Part shown: positions 49,301-64,000 of the stretch, piece after piece
How the letters are laid out: each line of letters opens with the position of its first letter
Position numbering within the stretch: position 1 is the first letter of the stretch
Assembly: GCA_034620365.1 (NCBI GenBank)
Contig: JAQGEQ010000037.1
Location: 124,001 to 188,000, forward strand
Length of the DNA: 64,000 nucleotides
Origin: Pegea sp. RAD2-039
Lineage: Eukaryota > Chordata > Thaliacea > Salpida > Salpidae
Direction of reading: 5' to 3'
Notes under the pieces: generated by a model
What the model saw: the letters and a program-made list of their open reading frames with translations, nothing else
What the model was told of the DNA's origin: nothing
Database searches by the model: none
Program-made: the position numbers and the translations under genes

Positions 49301-52300
49301 GTTCAAATGACTTTCTTCAACCCTCTAAAATATTCCAACATCAGTCTAAGTGAAGTCCGACTTCTTGGAAGATTTGAAGACTCTTCTGAAGACCCTTTTA
49401 TCTGTGATCCAATTTCATTTGAAATGATCCCTCAATCGACGATGACAAAGCAGTTTAGACTGATTCCGCAGCATCCAGGACACTTTTCAATCATTGGTGA
49501 GTTGATCTCTAAAATAATCTTCTCATGATTTCTTGGATCACAGGATATACTACAAAACTCTTCTCAATCACATCAACTTGTCTCTTCCAAAATCTTCCTC
49601 GGATTGATCAAAAAATCCTGAAAATCGAGTCAATCCCGACTCTGCCGCGATTAGAGGTGAAAAAGACGTCATTAAATCGAAGTCAGAAAAATGAAGACAT
49701 CAATTTGATGATGCTCGCTGGAGAAAGGTTAAATTAAAGTTCTCTTCAATCCCAAAGTTCCATTTTACCCAAAGTCCCAATTTACCCAAAGTCCAAATTT
49801 ACCCAAAGTCCCATTTAACTAAAAGTCCCAATTAACCCAAAGTCCCATTTTACTAAAAGTACTATTTTACTCAAATTCAAATTTAGCCAAAGTCCTACTT
49901 TACCAAAAGTCCCATTTTACTAAAAGTCCCATTTTACTAAAAGTCCCATTTTACTAAAAGTCCCATTTTACTAAAAGTCCCAATTAACCCAAAGTCCCCG
50001 TTTACTAAAAGTACTATTTTACTCAAATTCAAATTTAGCCAAAGTCCTATTTTACCAAAAGTCCCATTTTACTAAAAGTACTATTTTACTCAAATTCAAA
50101 TTTAGCCAAAGTCCTATTTTACCAAAAGTCCCATTTTACTAAAAGTACTATTTTACTCAAATTCAAATTTAGCCAAAGTCCTATATTACCAAAAGTCCCA
50201 TTTTACTAAAAGTACTATTTTACCCAAATTCAATTTTAGCCAAAGTCCCATTTTACTAAAAGTCCCATTTTACCAAAAGTCCCAATTTACCAAAAGTACT
50301 ATTTTACTCAAATTCAAATTTAGCCAAAGTCCTTTTTTACCAAAAGTCCCATTTTACCCAAATTCAATTTTACCCAAAAGTCCCATTTTACCCAAAGTCC
50401 CATTTTACCAAAAGTCCCATTTTACTAAAAGTCCCATTTTACTAAAAGTCCCAATTAACCCAAAGTCCCATTTTACTAAAAGTACTATTTTACTCAAATT
50501 CAAATTTAGCCAAAGTCCTACTTTACCAAAAGTCCCATTTTACTAAAAGTCCCATTTTACTAAAAGTCCCATTTTACTAAAAGTCCCAATTAACCCAAAG
50601 TCCCCGTTTACTAAAAGTACTATTTTACTCAAATTCAAATTTAGCCAAAGTCCTATTTTACCAAAAGTCCCATTTTACTAAAAGTACTATTTTACTCAAA
50701 TTCAAATTTAGCCAAAGTCCTATATTACCAAAAGTCCCATTTTACTAAAAGTACTATTTTACTAAAAGTACTATTTTACTCAAATTCAAATTTAGCCAAA
50801 GTCCTATTTTACCAAAAGTCCCATTTTACTAAAAGTCCCAATTTACCCAAAGTCCCATTTTACTAAAAGTACTATTATACTCAAATTCAATTTTAACCAA
50901 AGTCCCATTTTACTAAAAGTCCCAATTTACCCAAAGTCCCATTTTACTAAAAGTACTATTTTACCCAAATTCAATTTTAGCCAAAGTCCCATTTTACTAA
51001 AAGTCCCATTTTACCAAAAGTCCCAATTTACCAAAAGTACTATTTTACTCAAATTCAAATTTAGCCAAAGTCCTATTTTACCAAAAGTCCCATTTTACCA
51101 AAAGTACTATTTTACTCAAATTCAAATTTAGCCAAAGTCCTTTTTTACCAAAAATCCCAATTTACCCAAAGTCCCATTTTACCCAAATTCAATTTTACCC
51201 AAAAGTCCCATTTTACCCAAAGTCCCATTTTACCAAAAGTCCCATTTTACTAAAAGTCCCATTTTACTAAAAGTCCCAATTAACCCAAAGTCCCATTTTA
51301 CTAAAAGTACTATTTTACTCAAATTCAAATTTAGCCAAAGTCCTATTTTACCAAAAGTCCCATTTTACTAAAAGTCCCATTTTACTAAAAGTACTATTTT
51401 ACCCAAATTCAATTTTGGCCAAAGTCCCATTTTACTAAAAGTCCAAATTTACCCAAAGTCCCATTTAACTAAAAGTCCCAATTAACCCAAAGTCCCATTT
51501 TACTAAAAGTACTATTTTACTCAAATTCAAATTTAGCCAAAGTCCTACTTTACCAAAAGTCCCATTTTACTAAAAGTCCCATTTTACTAAAAGTCCCATT
51601 TTACTAAAAGTCCCAATTAACCCAAAGTCCCCGTTTGCTAAAAGTACTATTTTACTCAAATTCAAATTTAGCCAAAGTCCTATTTTACCAAAAGTCCCAT
51701 TTTACTAAAAGTACTATTTTACTCAAATTCAAATTTAGCCAAAGTACTATTTTACCAAAAGTCCCATTTTACTAAAAGTACTATTTTACTCAAATTCAAA
51801 TTTAGCCAAAGTCCTATATTACCAAAAGTCCCATTTTACTAAAAGTCCCAATTTACCCATAGTCCCATTTTACTAAAAGTACTATTTTACTCAAATTCAA
51901 ATTTAGCCAAAGTCCCATTTTACCCAAAGTCCCATTTTACCAAAAGTCCCATTTTACTAAAAGTCCCATTTTACTAAAAGTCCCAATTTACCCAAAGTCC
52001 CATTTTACTAAAAGTCCCAATTAACCCAAAGTCCCATTTTACTAGAAGTAATATTTTACTCAAATTCAAATTTAGCCAAAGTCCTACTTTACTAAAAGTC
52101 CCATTTTACTAAAAGTTCCAATTTACCCAAAGTCCTATTTTATCAAAAGTCCCATTTTACCAAAAGTCCCATTTTACTAAAAGTACTATTTTACCCAAAT
52201 TCAATTTTGGCCAAAGTCCCATTTTACCAAAAGTCCCAATTTACCCAAAGTCCTATTTTATCAAAAGTCCCAATTTACCCAAAGTCCCATTTTACTAAAA

Positions 52301-55300
52301 GTACTATTTTACTCAAATTCAAATTTAGCCAAAGTCCTATTTTACCAAAAGTCCCAATTTACCCAAAGTCCCATTTTACTAAAAATACTATTTTACCCAA
52401 ATTCAATTTTAGCCAAAGTCCCATTTTACCAAAAGTCCCAATTTACCCAAAGTCCTATTTTATCAAAAGTCCCAATTTACCCAAAGTCCCATTTTACTAA
52501 AAGTACTATTTTACTCAAATTCAATTTTAGCCAAAGTCCTATTTTACAAAAGTCCCAATTTACCCAAAGTCCCATTTTACTAAAAGTAATATTTTACCCA
52601 AATTCTATTTTAGCCAAAGTCCCATTTTACTAAAAGTCCCAATTTACTAAAAGTCCCATTTTACTAAAAGTCCCAATTTACCCAATTTACCCAAAGTCCC
52701 AATTTACTAAAAGTCCCAATTTACCAAAAGTCCCATTTTACTAAAAGTCCCATTTTACTAAAAGTACTATTTTACCCAAATTCAATTTTAGCCAAAGTCC
52801 CATTATACCAAAAGTCCCATTTTACCCAAAGTCCCATTTTACTAAAAGTTCCAATTTACCCAAAGTCCCATTTTACTAAAAGTACTATTTTACCCAAATT
52901 AAATTTTAGCCAAAGTCTTAATTTACCCAAAGTCCTATTTTACTAAAAGTCCCAATTTACCCAAAGTCCCATTTTACGAAAAATACTATTTTACCCAAAT
53001 TCAATTTTAGCCAAAGTCCCATTATACCAAAAGTCCTATTTTACCAAAAGTCCTATTTTACCAAAAGTCCCATTTTACTAAAAGTACTATTTTACCCAAA
53101 TTAAATTTTAGCCAAAGTACCATTTTACCATAAGTCCTATTTTACCAAAAGTCCCAATTTACCAAAAGTCCCATTTTACTAAAAGTACTATTTTACTCAA
53201 ATTCAATTTTAGCCAAAGTCCCATTATACCAAAAGTCCCATTTTACCCAAAGTCCCATTTTACTAAAAGTCCCAATTTACCCAAAGTCCCATTTTACTAA
53301 AAGTACTATTTTACTCAAATTCAATTTTAGCCAAAGTCCCATTTTACCTCCCAAAAAGTCCCAATTTACCCAAAGTCCCATTTTACTAAAAGTACTATTT
53401 TACTCAAATTCAATTTTAGCCAAAGTCCCATTATACCAAAAGTCCCATTTTACCCAAAGTCCCATTTTACTAAAAGTTCCAATTTACCCAAATTCAATTT
53501 TAGCCAAAGTCCCAATTTACCCAAAGTCCTATTTTACCAAAAGTCCCATTTTACTGAAAGTCCCAATTTACCCAAAGTCCCATTTTACCAATGTCCCATT
53601 TTACTAAAAGTCCCAATTTACCCAAAGTCTTATTTTAATAAAAGTCCGAATTTACCCAAAATCCCATTTTACTAAAAGTTCCATTTTACTAAAAGTCCCA
53701 TTTTACTAAAAGTCCCATTTTACCAAAAGTCCCATTTTACCAAAAGTCCCATTTTACCAAAAGTCCCATTTTACCCAATTTCCCTCTGATTAACTATTTT
53801 TAATTCTGATATTTTATCTTTTTCAGTAAAACGATTGAAGTTCCTCTCATCAACCTCAGTTCAGTTGCATCAACTTTTCCGAATTCCATCACGAACATCA
53901 TCACTTATAAATCCTCTTCTGATGAGACCTTCATCAAACGTTCAATCTCTCATCAATCTTGGCTTAAAGTCACGTGCTGTGATGACGTCACAACATTTGA
54001 AGCGTTACAACCAAATAAGGAAATAAAGCTGCGCGTGAAGCTAGAAACAAAAGCAAACTGTGAAAGTGAGTCAAGGTGCCCCAAAAGCCCCAATTTACCC
54101 TGATGTTGATAGAATACATCAACGAACGGTCTCGGAGCAATCTGAAGATCAAACTCACAAATCATCCTTCTAGCACTTGGTGTCGCTGTCTCAACATCAC
54201 TTTACAAGTTTCATTGGTGGCTAGTTTGAGTTTGAATGACGTCATAGTAACCAAAAGCAAATGGTGAGTGACGTCATTGGTCTAAACGCGTGCTGACGTC
54301 ATCGGTTGCTAGGCAACAGTGGAGTCGTTTGATGATGACAGTGGAGAATAAATCGAATCATGAAATTCGTTTGTTGTCGACGTCACTTACGCGTGATGAC
54401 GTCAGAGATGTTGATGATGATGACGTAAGCAAATTAGTTGATGTAGTTAAGATGATGACGTCATTTAATTACAGTTTGAAGATGGATATTTGGTTCTGTT
54501 GGTTCTTGATCCTCATGAAACAGTGACGTCATCACATGGCATCAGATGTGTGAATCGTAGCGATGATGACGTCACACTGATGGAGATTCTCAATCAACGG
54601 TTGTTGTTAGAATGGAGATCAGGACGTAATGGTTAGTAACAGTTGAGTGATTTCATCTTAAACTTTCATTTCTTCATTATGATCCCAAATTTGAAGTTTG
54701 TGATGACGTGTCTTTATCCTCATCAATAATTTCATCAAGTTGAAAATGTAGTGATGTTTTAGCACCTTAAATTATAAAAACTCCTCGGCCATCATTCCAA
54801 TTGACTCCGAGATAAGTCCTCAGAAGCTCGTATCAATCCTAATTGATCCTTAAAAAGTCCCAAACTCTCATCTCGTCTTTGAAAGTTTAATTCTAAAAAA
54901 AGAAGAACTTCAATCCAACTTCTGGGGATCTTTTGATCCTTCTACAGATCTCGCAAACCACGCGCGCATCTTTAACTCTTCTTCTTTTACATCAGGAGCA
55001 AACATCAGAAGAGGAATCTTCAACATCAGCAACTTCAATCCTTCAAAGTCCTCTTTCATCACCAACATCTTGAATCCTCCAATTTTTTGGGGTAAGATCA
55101 TGATCTTCATCTGATCTTATTTGATATTAGGTCTTTCAGATGTTCATCTATCAACTGGAGGTCATCATCTACAAGTAGGAAGTCTTTGTGACGTCATATG
55201 TCATCTCAAAAATATCTCAGGTACGTCAGATCTTCCCAGATCACCTAAATGACGTCATCACCAACAGGTGACGTCATCAAAGACATAGAAGTCCAGCTGG

Positions 55301-55640
55301 AAGTCTTCCAAGATCTTGAAAACGGGATGCTGGAGTCAAATATGGAAGATTCTCTTCTAGTAGTTGGAAATTCCACTTCATATTTTCAACAGGTGACAAA
55401 ATGGCTTTTTTCGTTTTTGGCCCATTTATTTAAATCTTCTTTTAGATTGAAGCTGGACAGTCATGTGACTTCACCTGTTGTGTCCTCTTTCTTCTGATTG
55501 GTCAATATCAGCTGCGTGTGAAGCGTGTTGATGATGACGTCACTAGTAGTGATGACGTAAATGGATTTCGTTACTTCTCTCCCGCGCTTACTGTTAATGT
55601 TGATGAGATCACATCAAAAGATCAATCTTCCGGATGTTGA
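46398..55640 (+). CDS. TRAPPC9: TRAPPC9 (NIBP/Trs120), TRAPPII subunit
   Basis: Subunit of the TRAPPII tethering complex, which activates Rab11-type GTPases at the Golgi and endosomes. All 21 exons join in frame to 1095 codons (human about 1148 aa): 46398-46571, 46620-46812, 46860-47010, 47066-47256, 47307-47404, 47454-47579, 47893-48041, 48089-48209, 48260-48426, 48867-49037, 49089-49216, 49269-49496, 49544-49727, 53827-54065, 54113-54263, 54313-54424, 54475-54631, 54948-55091, 55140-55220, 55268-55392, 55446-55640. Diagnostic stretches: [86 protein letters not shown]. The N-terminal half is the helical Trs120 region and the C-terminal half is beta-sandwich-like. Fourteen of the 20 introns are 47-53 nt, while two are filled by minisatellites. 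AATAAA at 55721 follows the stop. Confidence 0.96.
48450..48862. repeat. 23-bp minisatellite in a TRAPPC9 intron
   Basis: About 17 tandem copies of a 23-bp unit containing CTTTCATCACTACATCTT followed by GTGAT, GTGTT or CTGAT. They fill the 440-bp intron 48427-48866. The last unit (CATCACTACATCTTCTGATC) runs directly into the acceptor CTGCAG, so the array supplies the pyrimidine tract. Confidence 0.97.
49748..53785. repeat. 4-kb, 17-bp minisatellite in a TRAPPC9 intron
   Basis: About 4.0 kb of tandem 16-17-bp units with consensus AAAGTCCCATTTTACTA. Variants include AAAGTACTATTTTACTC, AAATTCAAATTTAGCC and AAAGTCCTATTTTACCA. That is roughly 235 units in the 4099-bp intron 49728-53826. Variants recur in a fixed order, so there is higher-order structure: the rare variant AAAGTCCCCGTTT appears at about 49991, 50598 and 51624 with matching flanks. 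Frames through the array are open by periodicity but intronic. Confidence 0.98.
53983..55542. other. Cluster of TGACGTCA palindromes in the TRAPPC9 3' part
   Basis: Twelve exact TGACGTCA sites in 1.56 kb: 53983, 54237, 54269, 54294, 54397, 54456, 54524, 54567, 55189, 55250, 55269, 55535. Eight lie in coding exons, usually read as Asp-Val followed by Thr, Ile or Arg. Four lie in introns. Seven more occur elsewhere in the window. The word equals the CREB/ATF consensus site, but the exon and intron distribution does not look like a promoter. Confidence 0.9.
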
Positions 55641-56381
55641 TCTTCGGATCTTTTTATCTTCTAATTATGTTCCTATTTCATCATCTTTTATTGAATCTTT
55701 CCCTTTTCTTATTTTTGTGCAATAAAATTGAAACTAAAAAAGTCTTTTTGGATGAAAGATCTTTCCTTAAAAAAGTGAATCTTCAAAAGAGTCTTTGAGA
55801 AGTTTTAATTTAGTTGTTGGAACCAAAAGTTCAAATCTAAATACAAAGATGGGAATTAGTTGATGATTTAAAACTAAAACTGATAAAAACTTGTTGCTGT
55901 TCAAATAATTTAACTTAAAATTATTTCTTCAGCTAATATAATAGTTTGTTACAAAAAAATTGATTTAAATATCTTCTAAATTTCAAAGTTTCTTGATTTA
56001 AAAACACAAACAAAAATTTAAAGGTTATAAATCTACAACTAACAAAAGACAATCTATCATTTTTAAAGTCATCATTTAAATTTTAGCAGAATTCATTTCA
56101 CAAAGATTCAAATAGATCTTACCAAAACACCAGTCTTAAGTAAAAATCACAAAAATTAACCACAAAATATAAAGTTGAAAAAACAAATTTGATTTATGTT
56201 TGGAATATCTAAAAGCGCTTAACATAGAGATTTAATTGATTGAAACATTCATAATTATAAGTTTTATTTCTTTGGTTTTTTTATTATTCAATGAATATGT
56301 TGCAAAAATGGTTTTGATTGCGTAATTTCTAACCAAAATTTGATTTTTGTATCAAGTTATATTTGCTTTTTATATTTATAA

Positions 56382-56462
56382 CTTAATAGATGTTATTTGT
56401 GAGAATGTGTGTTAGCGGGAGGTACTCTCTTCAGGTACCCTCCTTCGCGTTTATTGAAATAA
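56382..56462 (+). repeat. Interspersed repeat, copy 1
   Basis: About 80 bp: an AACTTAATAGATGTTATTTG lead, the core GAGAATGTGTGTTAG, an imperfect hairpin (GGGAGGTAC ... GTACCCTCC), then TTCGCGTTTATTG and AATAAATAAA. It is the best-preserved hairpin of the three copies. Family unknown; the A-rich tail suggests a retroposed or short non-autonomous element. Confidence 0.75.
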
Positions 56463-56826
56463 ATAAAATTGACAGGCCGATAATTTAAAATTTTAATTTG
56501 ATGCTTTGTTTGAATTTTTCGATTTTTTTTAAAACGAAATGCAATTTCGTTTTGTTAGTAATCTCTATTACGCCAACTTGCGATTGTATCAGTACGCTGA
56601 TGTAGTCATCGTTTTCATCTTATACATATGAGACATATACATATCAGAATCACTCACGTTGTTCAAGCAGAAATTGAACCGTTATGATATTGCCAAAATT
56701 GTCATTTCTAAACTATGATTTTCCTTTTTTTATAATATTACTATAATTTTATGTAATTGTTCAGTGCTTTATGCTTTGAGGACTACTGAAATGCCATGTG
56801 TTACATCTTTTACTTTCTGTATTTCT

Positions 56827-56917
56827 AACTTAATAGATATTATTTGTGAGAATGTGTGTTAGGGAGAGATGCTCTTTTCAGTCACCCTCCTTCGCATTTA
56901 TTGTAATAAATAAATAA
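56827..56917 (+). repeat. Interspersed repeat, copy 2
   Basis: Same order as copy 1: TAACTTAATAGATATTATTT lead, core GAGAATGTGTGTTAG, a diverged hairpin with CACCCTCCTTCGC, then TTTATTGTAATAAATAAA. It has several substitutions relative to copy 1, so it is not a very recent duplicate. Confidence 0.75.
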
Positions 56918-57361
56918 AGTCGTCTACTTCAGTTCGTTTACTTAAAAATATTTGTAGGTTTCAGTGATGCTCTCTACATCTGGCGGCAAGTTGAACGGTT
57001 AAAATAGGTCTTCATCAAGAAAAAAACTGAAATTATGAAGAATCTCTACGTAATATTAATAAAAGAGTAATGTCTGAGTTATTGTGAATGAAAGTGGTAC
57101 AAACATATACTATTTGGGTTTTACGCAGCAAGCTACTAAACCATTAGACGAAGGCAAATAGTTGTGGCTACTCAAGTGTAAAAGTAATCAAACAATAAAA
57201 GCGTTTCACTCAAATTTGAGCTGAAAGTAAACAAGGTAAGAGGTTCAAGCAATTCCACATTTCGTGTTCGTTATTCAAAACCATTTAAATGTAAAAAAAA
57301 TCATTTGATGAACTTAAAGGGGTGACTAAAAAAATACGAATTTAATTAGAGATTAGGTAAC

Positions 57362-57425
57362 AGAATTCATTATTTGTGAGAATGTGTGTTAGCGAGAGGT
57401 ACTTTTTCAGGTATCCTTCTTTTAT
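57362..57425 (+). repeat. Interspersed repeat, copy 3 (shorter)
   Basis: CATTATTTGTGAGAATGTGT, then GTTAGCGAGAGGTAC and a diverged right arm (CAGGTATCCTTC). Both the upstream lead and the AATAAA-rich tail seen in the other copies are missing or unrecognisable. Confidence 0.7.
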
Positions 57426-60151
57426 GGGAATAGCACCCCTTAAACAGAATGTCCATTGAATGACAAAAAATGATGACGTGTTTTTACTTTAAGAAAAATT
57501 ATCAAACTGAACACAGATAGAAGTTTTAAATTAAGTAAATTAGTTTAAAAGAATAATAATTTTTTTTCTCAAAACAATTTTGAACTTTTAGTGATTTTAG
57601 ATGATTGCAGTGTATTTGGTGATTTTAAAAATTTGAAATAAAAACAACTCTTCATTAGGACTTATTGTACTTCAAATTGCTCACAAATTAAGCTGCAAAT
57701 ACATTACGTAATACTAACTAGGCATTCGTAATCAGAAACTCTAGTTTTGTAGTTACGCTAAACGCTTTGTCATCAATTTAAATTTACATATGCAATAGGA
57801 TAATTTTCTACTTTCCTATCCAAACTCACTATACTATCAAAAGACAGATTATAGGTGTTCACCTAATTCCTACCTTTTGTTAAAAGATTGAAATAATCAC
57901 CACCCCACCTTAGTATATATACTTCCCAACTTTCAAGTTTGTTTCTTTACTTGCTCTTAAAAGATCTTAAAATGATTTTAAGTAAAATCTTTATATAAGA
58001 AAATAGTTTAAAATTTGATATACATGTTTTCAAGACTGATGTTTTATCTGTAAATGTTCAACTTCTGCTGCTTAATAATTGACAAACTCATTAACATATG
58101 TTAACAGAACGTTTATTGCACATTTTATTTCAAGAATATAAAACTAATATATAATATATTGATAATGTCAATATAAGATTAAGAAATTTCAAGTATTACT
58201 TTGTTTGTTTGTTTATCAACAATGATAAGATATTTTATTATCAATAAAGTTCTCTTAAAAACGTTGTTTTTAACCTTCAGTAAGATTAAGGAAGATAAAA
58301 AGTTGTTTGTCGACTTTCAGTTAGTTTTTAAAAAATAATTAAGTTTTATCTCAAAAAAATGTTTATCAGTAAAGAAATAAATTACGATGAATGTCTTTTA
58401 TATAATAAAGACATTTTTGTTTACTGAAAATTTAGTTATTTTATTCTACTTGCTGAAGTTCAAGGACTTTTATCTTAAGTTTCACATCTTTATCGATACT
58501 TATCTGTTTTTCGAGGGTTCTACAATCTAGAATAGCTTAATATAACTGTCGACTGAAGGTTTTTTTGAAACTACAGTTGAAACATTACAATTTGGCAAAT
58601 TTTAAATATCTGTAAATTGGAAAAAAGATTTTGAAAAACTGTTAAATAGCTAATTAATTATTTAGGATGTCACTTTGACAAACACTTATTAAAATTAATT
58701 TGTGAAAATAAAAAAATAAACTGCATTTTAAAAAGATCATATGTATAGATATAATAAAACTATTTAACATATTGTCTAAAAAAATGAAAAATTCTTTTAA
58801 AAAATAAAACAAAGATGCCAAAAAAAAGAGTTTATTAATATTTAAAGCGCTAATTACTCAGATCATAAAACTAAAAAATATTAATAAAATATTTATGATA
58901 TAAGGAAAATTACTTCTCTCAGGAAAAACAAAGTTATTTGCAGAAAATTGTAATTTATTCCCAACATTCTTTCATCTAACAGCAACTTTAACCTTATTGG
59001 CTTGTACCAGGCGACTTAATGTCTAGATGACAAACTTACTGTCTTATGCTGTCTTGGTGCTACGATAAAAGCAAGATTCAAGCAATTCAAATTTGTCAAT
59101 AAATCGATTAAATATTCTCGTGTAACAGATTGAATAAATAGTTATCATTTCAGGCATTTTTTTATAAAAAAAAAACCTGGGTTTTGTTAGCTGCTATGGT
59201 TTTCAGGTTTTACCACATTTTGTACTTTTAACAAATTTCTTGAATAATTTCATCAAAAAAATGTGAACTTATTGAAAATAAGTCAGATTATAAACTTATA
59301 TTGCTGAAATAAAAGTATTTTTTTTGAAAATACTCAAAATAAAAGGTTTTCTAAATAATTAGATAAATTTCAATTGATGCTTTAAACCCCCCTTTTTTAT
59401 TTAAGTAACTAACTAAAGTAAACATCTTAAAAATGAAAGAATTTAAAAATGTTATCAAATATTGCAAGAATTGTTACGTTAGTTTAAGATGATTAATACT
59501 AGATTCACCTTTATCATAAGCTTCTGTAAAACATTACTCACAAAACTTACATATGAATGCTTGTAAAAGTTGTATTATCAAACCTTCTAATGTAATAAAA
59601 CATATAATCTGAGATTGATTAATTTTAAGCTATACTTTGTAATCTTTTGTAAAATAAAACTGATTTGGTAATTACTTCTAATCTAGAATAGAAGAAAGAC
59701 TAAATTAAGCAAATAAGTTTCTATCTTCGTCTGTTACAAATTGTTCAATTATTTTGTTAAAACTCATTCTATAATATTAGGTAAGAACTGTTTGTTTTCT
59801 ACATTCTTAAACCTGTCATTTGGTTATTAGATAAACAAGAATAATGATTAAAGAAATAGAAATTTATTTAATTTAAACGACATCTTTTGAAAAACACGAA
59901 ACAAAACTTTATTAAGAAATAGGAAATATATTTTTGAGAAATAGAAATGTGTTAATCGAGCTTAATTTTTCCTGTTTAATATTTCACCTCTTTGATACTC
60001 TTGATTAAAAGTAGAAACAGATAATGTCAATGAGACACAGTGGAGATTGAACAAAGAAGTTGCTCACAGATTTCCCAAGAAGAAGCAGAAGGGTATGAGC
60101 AACGATTCATCTGAATAATAATGCAGATATTAATAATCTCCAGAAGGAGCT

Positions 60152-63482
<3,331 letters not shown>

Positions 63483-64000
63483 CTAAAAATAGACAAATAA
63501 TTGATACGATTGAAATCATAAAAAACTGATAGAATTATATTTAATTTCTCATTATTGGAGATGAAATTTAATCCACATACTAATTACTTTTTAATTTATT
63601 CATTTATGTAAACTAATGAGAATACGATGTTTCAAATACAGTAAGCAGTTATTTACTTGTGTTTTTGTTACTTTTTTGGGTTTTTTTATATAAGTTTGCG
63701 CTTATTTTATGAATCATATTTTAACTAATAGCAAAATTTACCTTTTTTTGCAGCATAACATGACCATTTATAAATAGTAATAAAAAAACTAAAAAATCTT
63801 TTAAAAAATGTAAAAAGTTTAACAAATAAAACTATTGCTTAGCCTAAATTCTGTTGAATAAAGTTCTAACAAAATTGAAAAACGATTTTAACAGCTTTTA
63901 ACTCAAAACACATCTGTCTATGATTGATTGAACATCTAAATTATTTAACAAATCAAAATTCTTTAGCAATTGAGTCAAAAACAACCAGAAACTTGTTTAC
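63483..64000 (-). other. Probable ARHGAP39 intron running out of the window
   Basis: Upstream of the exon 63432-63482, which begins out of phase after a TTTTTAG acceptor, the sequence is AT-rich and has no recognisable exon up to the window edge. It is most simply the intron leading to the 5' exons. Confidence 0.5.

Larger units (their letters stand above)
55641..60151. other. Intergenic, AT-rich, with interspersed repeats
   Basis: About 4.5 kb between the 3' ends of TRAPPC9 (+) and ARHGAP39 (-). The part from 56.38 to 57.43 kb is less AT-rich and holds three copies of a short repeat, listed separately. The rest has no recognisable gene. Confidence 0.6.

Noticed and set aside
52207-52500. 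Open frame of about 97 codons with a repetitive protein ([14 protein letters not shown] type)
   Set aside because: It lies wholly within the 17-bp minisatellite of a TRAPPC9 intron. It is open only because the repeat period happens to avoid stops for a while.
54910-55110. Antisense 66-codon frame opposite TRAPPC9
   Set aside because: It overlaps the conserved exon 54948-55091 ([20 protein letters not shown]) and has no support of its own.
55641-60151. Decayed virus-like or retroelement copy around the 56-57 kb repeats
   Set aside because: No reverse transcriptase, integrase, capsid or protease similarity is visible in any frame; only short non-coding repeats are supported.

Overview
The window looks like nuclear DNA from an AT-rich invertebrate animal. 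The genes are intron-rich, use the standard genetic code, and splice at ordinary GT..AG sites. The gene set is metazoan: an adhesion GPCR with a GPS motif, a peptide-type class A GPCR, a MyTH4-RhoGAP protein (ARHGAP39), HIRA, TRAPPC9, BSDC1, RAD51, a low-molecular-weight tyrosine phosphatase and an FSIP2-like sperm-tail protein. The phylum cannot be fixed from sequence alone. Many introns are only 46-53 nt long. The FSIP2-like gene argues for flagellated sperm. I saw no tRNA, rRNA, CRISPR array, reverse transcriptase, integrase, capsid or toxin gene.

Layout (+ unless noted): 99-3176, 3' part of an adhesion GPCR; 6517-12998, HIRA with 22 exons (about 1079 aa); about 15625-17920, a class A GPCR with a very long second extracellular loop; 20222-30333, an FSIP2-like gene with about 42 exons; 31339-34467 (-), BSDC1; 37450-38124 and 40263-40919, two intronless hotdog thioesterase paralogues; 41833-42613 (-), the phosphatase ACP1 with 5 exons; 45159-46178, intronless RAD51; 46398-55640, TRAPPC9 with 21 exons (about 1094 aa); 60152-63482 and beyond (-), ARHGAP39. 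The intergenic stretches are very AT-rich and mostly featureless. Exceptions are a coding-like island at 36.7-37.0 kb and a small interspersed repeat family at 56.4-57.4 kb.

The genes do not form a pathway. They are a mix of signalling (GPCRs, RhoGAP, phosphatase), chromatin and DNA repair (HIRA, RAD51), trafficking (TRAPPC9, BSDC1), lipid metabolism (thioesterases) and sperm structure (FSIP2-like).

The most unusual signals are at the DNA level. First, the palindrome TGACGTCA occurs 19 times by my reading, in exons and introns alike, and only inside the GC-richer gene blocks (HIRA, the 3' half of BSDC1, TRAPPC9, ARHGAP39). Second, in HIRA and TRAPPC9, whose introns are mostly about 50 nt, the three longest introns (440, 1442 and 4099 bp) are packed with unrelated minisatellites. 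Third, a splice acceptor in the class A GPCR lies inside the last unit of a minisatellite and differs from the first unit by one base. Fourth, the two thioesterase genes are mosaics of near-identical and unrelated segments, as expected from gene conversion. Fifth, BSDC1 carries a recent in-frame exon duplication.
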